From the NCBI RefSeq assembly GCF_016811915.1, contig NZ_CP069127.1, positions 2,455,001-2,519,000 on the forward strand: a DNA stretch of 64,000 bases. The letters are read 5' to 3'. Within the stretch, counting starts at the first letter, position 1. Every line of letters starts with the position of its first letter. Origin of the DNA: Brevibacillus choshinensis (GTDB taxonomy: Bacteria; Bacillota; Bacilli; Brevibacillales; Brevibacillaceae). Below, in pieces: positions 60,357 through 64,000 of this stretch. A program made the translations under genes and the position numbers. The notes under the pieces are model-generated. The model was not told the DNA's origin and made no database searches. It was given only the letters and a program-made list of their open reading frames with translations.

Positions 60357-61214
60357 CTAGTGGTGAATCGGCTGCTTGTTTTCGTCGAGGGTGAAGCCTT
60401 CGCCCAATACTTCATGCACATCGTTTACAATCACAAAGGCATGCGGGTCTACTTCCTGGACGATATTTTTGAAGCGCATCACTTCATTTCTGCTGACTAC
60501 GACATAGATGACTTGCTTGTCAGCGCCAGAAAAGGCTCCTTTCCCGGAAAGCAAGGTCACCCCGCGGCCCAGCTCGAGAATTTGTTTGCAGATCTCTTCC
60601 GTTTGTTCCGAGATGATCGTGAGGGCTTTTCCAGCGTAGGCGCCATCTTGGAAGAAATCGATTACGCGGGCAGCGATGAAAACGACGACGAGCGTGTACA
60701 TGGCGCTCTCCAGATTGAGATAAAACAGCGATGCGCCAATGACCAGGATGTCGCCCAAAAAGAGTGTGCGACCCATGCTGACACCCATGTATTTTTGGAG
60801 CAGGCGGGCGATGATATCGACTCCGCCAGTCGTGCCTCCGAAACGGAAAATGATACCGAGTCCGACACCGACGGCCACCCCGGCATAGAGGGAAGCCAGC
60901 AGGCGATCATTCATCGGGAGCGGCAGGACATTGTCAAACACCGATAGAAAAACGGAGAGCGATACCGTTCCCAGAATGGTATAAAAAAAGGACGTTCGTC
61001 CGAGGATTTTCCACCCAAGAATAAAGAGAGGAACGTTCAATACCAAAAAGACAACCCCTTGGTCCACGCCCGGGAACAGCAGCTTGATCAGAATGCTGAT
61101 ACCCGTGATTCCACCTTCGGCAAGGTGATTGGGAATGTTGAACGAATTGATGCCAAATCCCATGATTGCAGAACCGATGATGATGGCAATGATGCTCTTG
61201 AGACGTACATTCAT
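60357..61214 (-). CDS. ypjC: YitT-family membrane protein YpjC
   Basis: A 285-residue protein with five or six membrane segments in the first 190 residues and a soluble C-terminal DUF2179 domain (ALTIISEQTEEICKQILEL and on). This is the YitT/YpjC layout; transport of a small solute is suspected for the family but not shown. The ATG at 61214 follows AGGAGGAC on the minus strand; an earlier start at 61322 lacks support. Gene order ypjB-ypjC-ypjD fits B. subtilis. Confidence 0.88.
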   Translation of the reverse strand: MNVRLKSIIAIIIGSAIMGFGINSFNIPNHLAEGGITGISILIKLLFPGVDQGVVFLVLNVPLFILGWKILGRTSFFYTILGTVSLSVFLSVFDNVLPLPMNDRLLASLYAGVAVGVGLGIIFRFGGTTGGVDIIARLLQKYMGVSMGRTLFLGDILVIGASLFYLNLESAMYTLVVVFIAARVIDFFQDGAYAGKALTIISEQTEEICKQILELGRGVTLLSGKGAFSGADKQVIYVVVSRNEVMRFKNIVQEVDPHAFVIVNDVHEVLGEGFTLDENKQPIHH

Positions 61215-61434
61215 AAAGTCCTCCTGTTCGCCAATCGGTGGTTGTTGCGATCCCGACTGACCTGTAATGCAGGTAAATCGCAGGTTACCTTCGACCATAC
61301 GATTGCCATTATAATAGAACAATTATTTGATTGTCCATATGCTGGAAAGCGGAAGTATTGAGATTTGGCAAACGAAGCCTTTTCGGTTACGATAAGTGAA
61401 AGCCGGAAGCATGCTTAGGTAAAGGAGTGAGCCG

Positions 61435-61773
61435 ATGGAACGGCAAAAAACCATGCAGGAAATGCAGCAGGAAGTGGACAAATACATATCGCAATTCAAA
61501 GAGGGCTACTTTTCCCCGCTTTCCATGATGGCAAGGATGACGGAAGAGGTAGGTGAACTTGCCAGAGAGATTAATCACTTCTATGGCGAGAAACCAAAGA
61601 AAACCGATGAGGGAGAAAAAACAGTAGAGGAAGAGCTGGGAGATGTGCTCTTTATCGTGATTTGTTTTGCCAATTCCCTCGGGATTGATTTGCAGGAAGC
61701 CTTTGATCGTATTATGCACAAATTCAACACGCGCGATAAAGATCGCTGGACGAGAATAGAGGAGAATCAATGA
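61435..61773 (+). CDS. ypjD: MazG-like nucleotide pyrophosphohydrolase YpjD
   Basis: A 112-residue all-helical NTP pyrophosphohydrolase. The metal-binding glutamates are visible in RMTEEVGELAREIN and EEELGDVLFIVICFAN. It probably cleaves non-canonical or damaged nucleotides as housecleaning. It overlaps dapB by four bases. Confidence 0.9.
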   Translation: MERQKTMQEMQQEVDKYISQFKEGYFSPLSMMARMTEEVGELAREINHFYGEKPKKTDEGEKTVEEELGDVLFIVICFANSLGIDLQEAFDRIMHKFNTRDKDRWTRIEENQ

Positions 61774-62528
61774 TGATGGAAAAGCAGATCCGGGTGGCAG
61801 TAGCCGGAGCAAAAGGCCGAATGGGACAAGAAGTCGTAAAAATGCTGGGAGAGGATGCCAATCTCATCTACACAGGAAACCTGGATACCAGAGGGGATGA
61901 CGAGTCCATCCGCGTGCAAATGGCAGAGATGAAGCCGGACGTCCTCGTGGATTTCACCACTCCCCACAGTGTTTACCGCCACATGGAGATTTGTCTGGAC
62001 TACGGAGTGCGCCCTGTCGTCGGTACGACTGGACTCACGCCTGAACAACTGCAGGAGATGACAGATAAGTATAAGGAAGCAGGTCTGGGGGCTATCATTG
62101 CCCCGAACTTTGCAATTGGTGCGATTCTGTGTATGAAGTTTGCCGCCATGGCCGCGAAATACATGCCGCATGTGGAAATTATCGAGCTTCACCACGACCG
62201 CAAGCTGGATGCACCGAGTGGGACGGCACTCAAGACTGCTGAGATGATTGCGGCTGTTCGTGAAGATCTGAAGCAAGGGCATCCAGATGAAAAAGAGACC
62301 ATCCCAGGTGCGCGCGGAGCAGATTACGAAGGCTTCCGTATCCACAGTGTGCGACTCCCCGGAATGGTTGCCCACCAGGAGGTGCTCTTCGGAGCGGTGG
62401 GGCAGACCCTGTCCATCCGCCATGATTCGATTAATCGGGAGTCTTTTATGCCTGGTGTCAATATGGCTGTAAAAGCAGTCGTGAACATGAGCAGCCTGAT
62501 TTATGGGTTGGAGCATTTGATTGATTAA
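61770..62528 (+). CDS. dapB: 4-hydroxy-tetrahydrodipicolinate reductase
   Basis: A 252-residue NAD(P)H enzyme of lysine and diaminopimelate synthesis, which also supplies dipicolinate precursors for spores. [27 protein letters not shown] and the active-site [15 protein letters not shown] are clear. The start has three ATG codons in a row; the first gives an ATGA overlap with ypjD. Confidence 0.95.
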   Translation: MMMEKQIRVAVAGAKGRMGQEVVKMLGEDANLIYTGNLDTRGDDESIRVQMAEMKPDVLVDFTTPHSVYRHMEICLDYGVRPVVGTTGLTPEQLQEMTDKYKEAGLGAIIAPNFAIGAILCMKFAAMAAKYMPHVEIIELHHDRKLDAPSGTALKTAEMIAAVREDLKQGHPDEKETIPGARGADYEGFRIHSVRLPGMVAHQEVLFGAVGQTLSIRHDSINRESFMPGVNMAVKAVVNMSSLIYGLEHLID

Positions 62529-62578
62529 ACGATCGTTTAACATTGAGGTATCCGATTGAACATAAGGGAGAGGTTTGC

Positions 62579-62989
62579 GTGAAAATTGCTTTAATCGCTC
62601 ACGATCGGAAAAAAGAAGAGATTGTCCAGCTGGCGATGGCATATGAAACGATCTTGTCAGAGCATGTCCTTTTTGCCACAGGTACGACAGGACTTCGAAT
62701 CATGGAAGCGACTTCGCTGACCGTCAGTCGAGTTCTTTCTGGACCACTCGGCGGAGATCAGCAGATCGGTGCGATGATTGCCCGCAATGAAATGGATTTG
62801 ATCATCTTCTTGCGCGATCCATTGACATCACAGCCGCATGAGCCAGACATTACAGCGCTGCTTCGCCTGTGCGATGTCCACAAAATTCCGTTTGCAACCA
62901 ATCTCGGTACCGCAGAGATTCTGTTGAAGGCGCTAGAACGTGGAGAGCTCGATTGGCGCGATGTGGTACATAAGGAGAATGAGCAATGA
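62579..62989 (+). CDS. mgsA: Methylglyoxal synthase
   Basis: A 136-residue enzyme that converts dihydroxyacetone phosphate to methylglyoxal and phosphate. [18 protein letters not shown] start, [22 protein letters not shown] with the catalytic Asp, and [12 protein letters not shown] are diagnostic. It starts with GTG behind GGGAGAGG and overlaps bshB1 by four bases. Bacillithiol, made by the next genes, helps detoxify methylglyoxal, which fits the linkage. Confidence 0.95.
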   Translation: MKIALIAHDRKKEEIVQLAMAYETILSEHVLFATGTTGLRIMEATSLTVSRVLSGPLGGDQQIGAMIARNEMDLIIFLRDPLTSQPHEPDITALLRLCDVHKIPFATNLGTAEILLKALERGELDWRDVVHKENEQ

Positions 62990-63681
62990 GTTCACTCGAT
63001 ATTTTGGCGATCGGCGCGCACCCGGATGATGTGGAAATTGGTGCGGCCGGCAGCCTGATTTTGGCAGCCAAACAGGGAAAACGCGTAGGGATTTTGGATC
63101 TGACCTACGCGGAGCTGTCATCGAATGGGAATGTAGAGCGTCGCCAGAGTGAAGCAGCGGCAGCAGACAAAGTGATGGGCGTTGCCGAGCGTTTCAATTT
63201 TGGCCTGCCAGATCGAGGATTGGAGGCAGTCAAGGAAGAGGCGATCAGCCGGATCGTAGACCTCATTCGACGGACCCGTCCGCAAATCGTTTTGGCGCCT
63301 TACTATCAAGATCGCCATCCTGACCATGAAAGTGTCAGCCGTATTGTCCGCGAAGCAATCTTTTCTTCCGGAATTCGCAAGTATCAGCCAGATGAGGCAC
63401 ACCCAGCTTTCCGCCCTAGTCGATTTCTTTCCTACTTTATTAATACGACGGTAACACCGCAGGTCGTTGTCGACATCACCTCCGTTTTTCAGGAAAAAAT
63501 GGAGGCCCTGCGGTGTTATCGGAGCCAGTTTGAAATGGAAGAAGGCAATGTCTCCACACCGCTTACTAACGGGTATCTGGATAGTGTCGAATACCGCGAA
63601 CGTCTATTTGGCCAGCAAGCTGGCGTCACCTATGCAGAAGGTTTTATGAGTGCCACGCCTTATGTATTGGCCAACCTGTAA
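62986..63681 (+). CDS. bshB1: Bacillithiol biosynthesis deacetylase BshB1
   Basis: A 231-residue zinc-dependent deacetylase that removes acetyl from GlcNAc-malate. The AHPDD motif is at residues 11-15 and a second metal histidine is in DRHPDHE. It lies between mgsA and bshA as in B. subtilis. A second PIG-L-family gene is at 7397. Confidence 0.95.
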   Translation: MSSLDILAIGAHPDDVEIGAAGSLILAAKQGKRVGILDLTYAELSSNGNVERRQSEAAAADKVMGVAERFNFGLPDRGLEAVKEEAISRIVDLIRRTRPQIVLAPYYQDRHPDHESVSRIVREAIFSSGIRKYQPDEAHPAFRPSRFLSYFINTTVTPQVVVDITSVFQEKMEALRCYRSQFEMEEGNVSTPLTNGYLDSVEYRERLFGQQAGVTYAEGFMSATPYVLANL

Positions 63682-63701
63682 GAAGGAGTGAGCACCCTGA
63701 A

Positions 63702-64000
63702 ATGAATATCGGGATCACTTGTTATCCGTCATTAGGCGGATCAGGCGTCGTTGCCACGGAATTAGGCAAATTGCTGGCGGAGAGAGGCCACCAGGTGCAT
63801 TTTATCACCTCGGGAATGCCGTTTCGCCTGGGCGCTTTTCATCCAAATATCTTTTACCATGAAGTAGAAGTAAACCACTACGATGTCTTTAAATACGCGC
63901 CGTACGACCTGACACTGGCCAATCGCATGGCGCAGGTCGCGCAAAACGAAAAGCTGGATCTTTTGCACGTCCATTATGCGGTGCCCCATGCTCTGTGCGC
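63702..64000 (+). CDS. bshA: Bacillithiol glycosyltransferase BshA (5' part)
   Basis: The first 99 codons are present and the gene continues past the right edge. [23 protein letters not shown] and HVHYAVPHA are hallmarks of BshA, the GT4-family enzyme that joins L-malate with GlcNAc from UDP-GlcNAc. AGAAGGAG precedes the ATG, 20 bases after bshB1. Confidence 0.94.
   Translation, partial: MNIGITCYPSLGGSGVVATELGKLLAERGHQVHFITSGMPFRLGAFHPNIFYHEVEVNHYDVFKYAPYDLTLANRMAQVAQNEKLDLLHVHYAVPHALC

Overview
The window looks like chromosomal DNA of a spore-forming member of the Bacillales. The best match is Brevibacillus or a close relative in Paenibacillaceae. The evidence is sporulation and germination genes (spoIVA, ypeB, a spoVIF-like gene, ypjB), bacillithiol genes (bshB1, bshA), a TRAP gene (mtrB) with a TRAP-type trp leader, a b6f-like qcrABC operon and moderate GC. 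Gene order follows the Bacillus subtilis segment from fer and recQ to bshA closely, with insertions and losses. I see no prophage, insertion sequence, transposon, CRISPR array or rRNA operon. One tRNA is present, tRNA-Pro with anticodon GGG.

Layout. 1-7.4 kb: start of ferredoxin fer (minus strand), a membrane-anchored unknown, then ypbB-recQ-ypbD-ypbE, a thioredoxin-reductase-like flavoprotein, a small membrane protein and a MecA-type adaptor. 7.4-13.5 kb: a PIG-L deacetylase, glutamate dehydrogenase, asparaginase, the PrsW intramembrane protease, a 52-residue cysteine peptide and the germination protein gene ypeB without a neighbouring sleB. 13.6-26.1 kb: PilZ protein, ypfB, cmk, plsC, ypfD (S1 domains), fni, yphA, the YIEGIA protein and its small partner, der, plsY, gpsA, a spoVIF-like gene, two tandem [2Fe-2S] ferredoxins and lipoprotein yphF. 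26.2-36.5 kb: spoIVA, hbs, folE, tRNA-Pro, a lytic transglycosylase, mtrB, then a menaquinone block (hepS, menG, a UbiA-type prenyltransferase, a UbiX-type protein, mqnA, hepT) and ndk. 36.6-50.6 kb: cheR, a small frameshifted gene, aroF-aroB-aroH, the TRAP leader, trpEDCFBA, hisC, tyrA and aroA. 50.7-64 kb: a short promoter-terminator unit, an amidohydrolase-like protein without its metal motif, an ECF sigma/anti-sigma pair, ypiA, an unknown gene, an IDEAL-domain peptide, ypiF, qcrABC, ypjABCD, dapB, mgsA, bshB1 and the start of bshA.

How the genes work together. The aro-trp-his-tyr block carries flow from DAHP-derived 3-dehydroquinate precursors to chorismate and on to tryptophan, tyrosine/phenylalanine and histidine transamination. 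TRAP from mtrB should control the trp part through eleven (G/T)AG-like triplets and an overlapping terminator. Chorismate also feeds menaquinone: MqnA in the hepS-hepT block indicates the futalosine route, HepS/HepT supply the heptaprenyl tail, MenG methylates the ring, and the quinol is oxidised by the QcrABC complex encoded downstream. Der, CMK, PlsC, PlsY, GpsA, NDK, HBsu and DapB form a housekeeping core.

The observations I rate highest are the TRAP attenuator with its cognate gene in the same window, the futalosine genes inside the classic hepS-menG-hepT locus, the metal-motif-less amidohydrolase behind a promoter-terminator unit, the one-base frameshift in a small gene before aroF, and ypeB without sleB. 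All functional statements are from reading the sequence; no database search was run.
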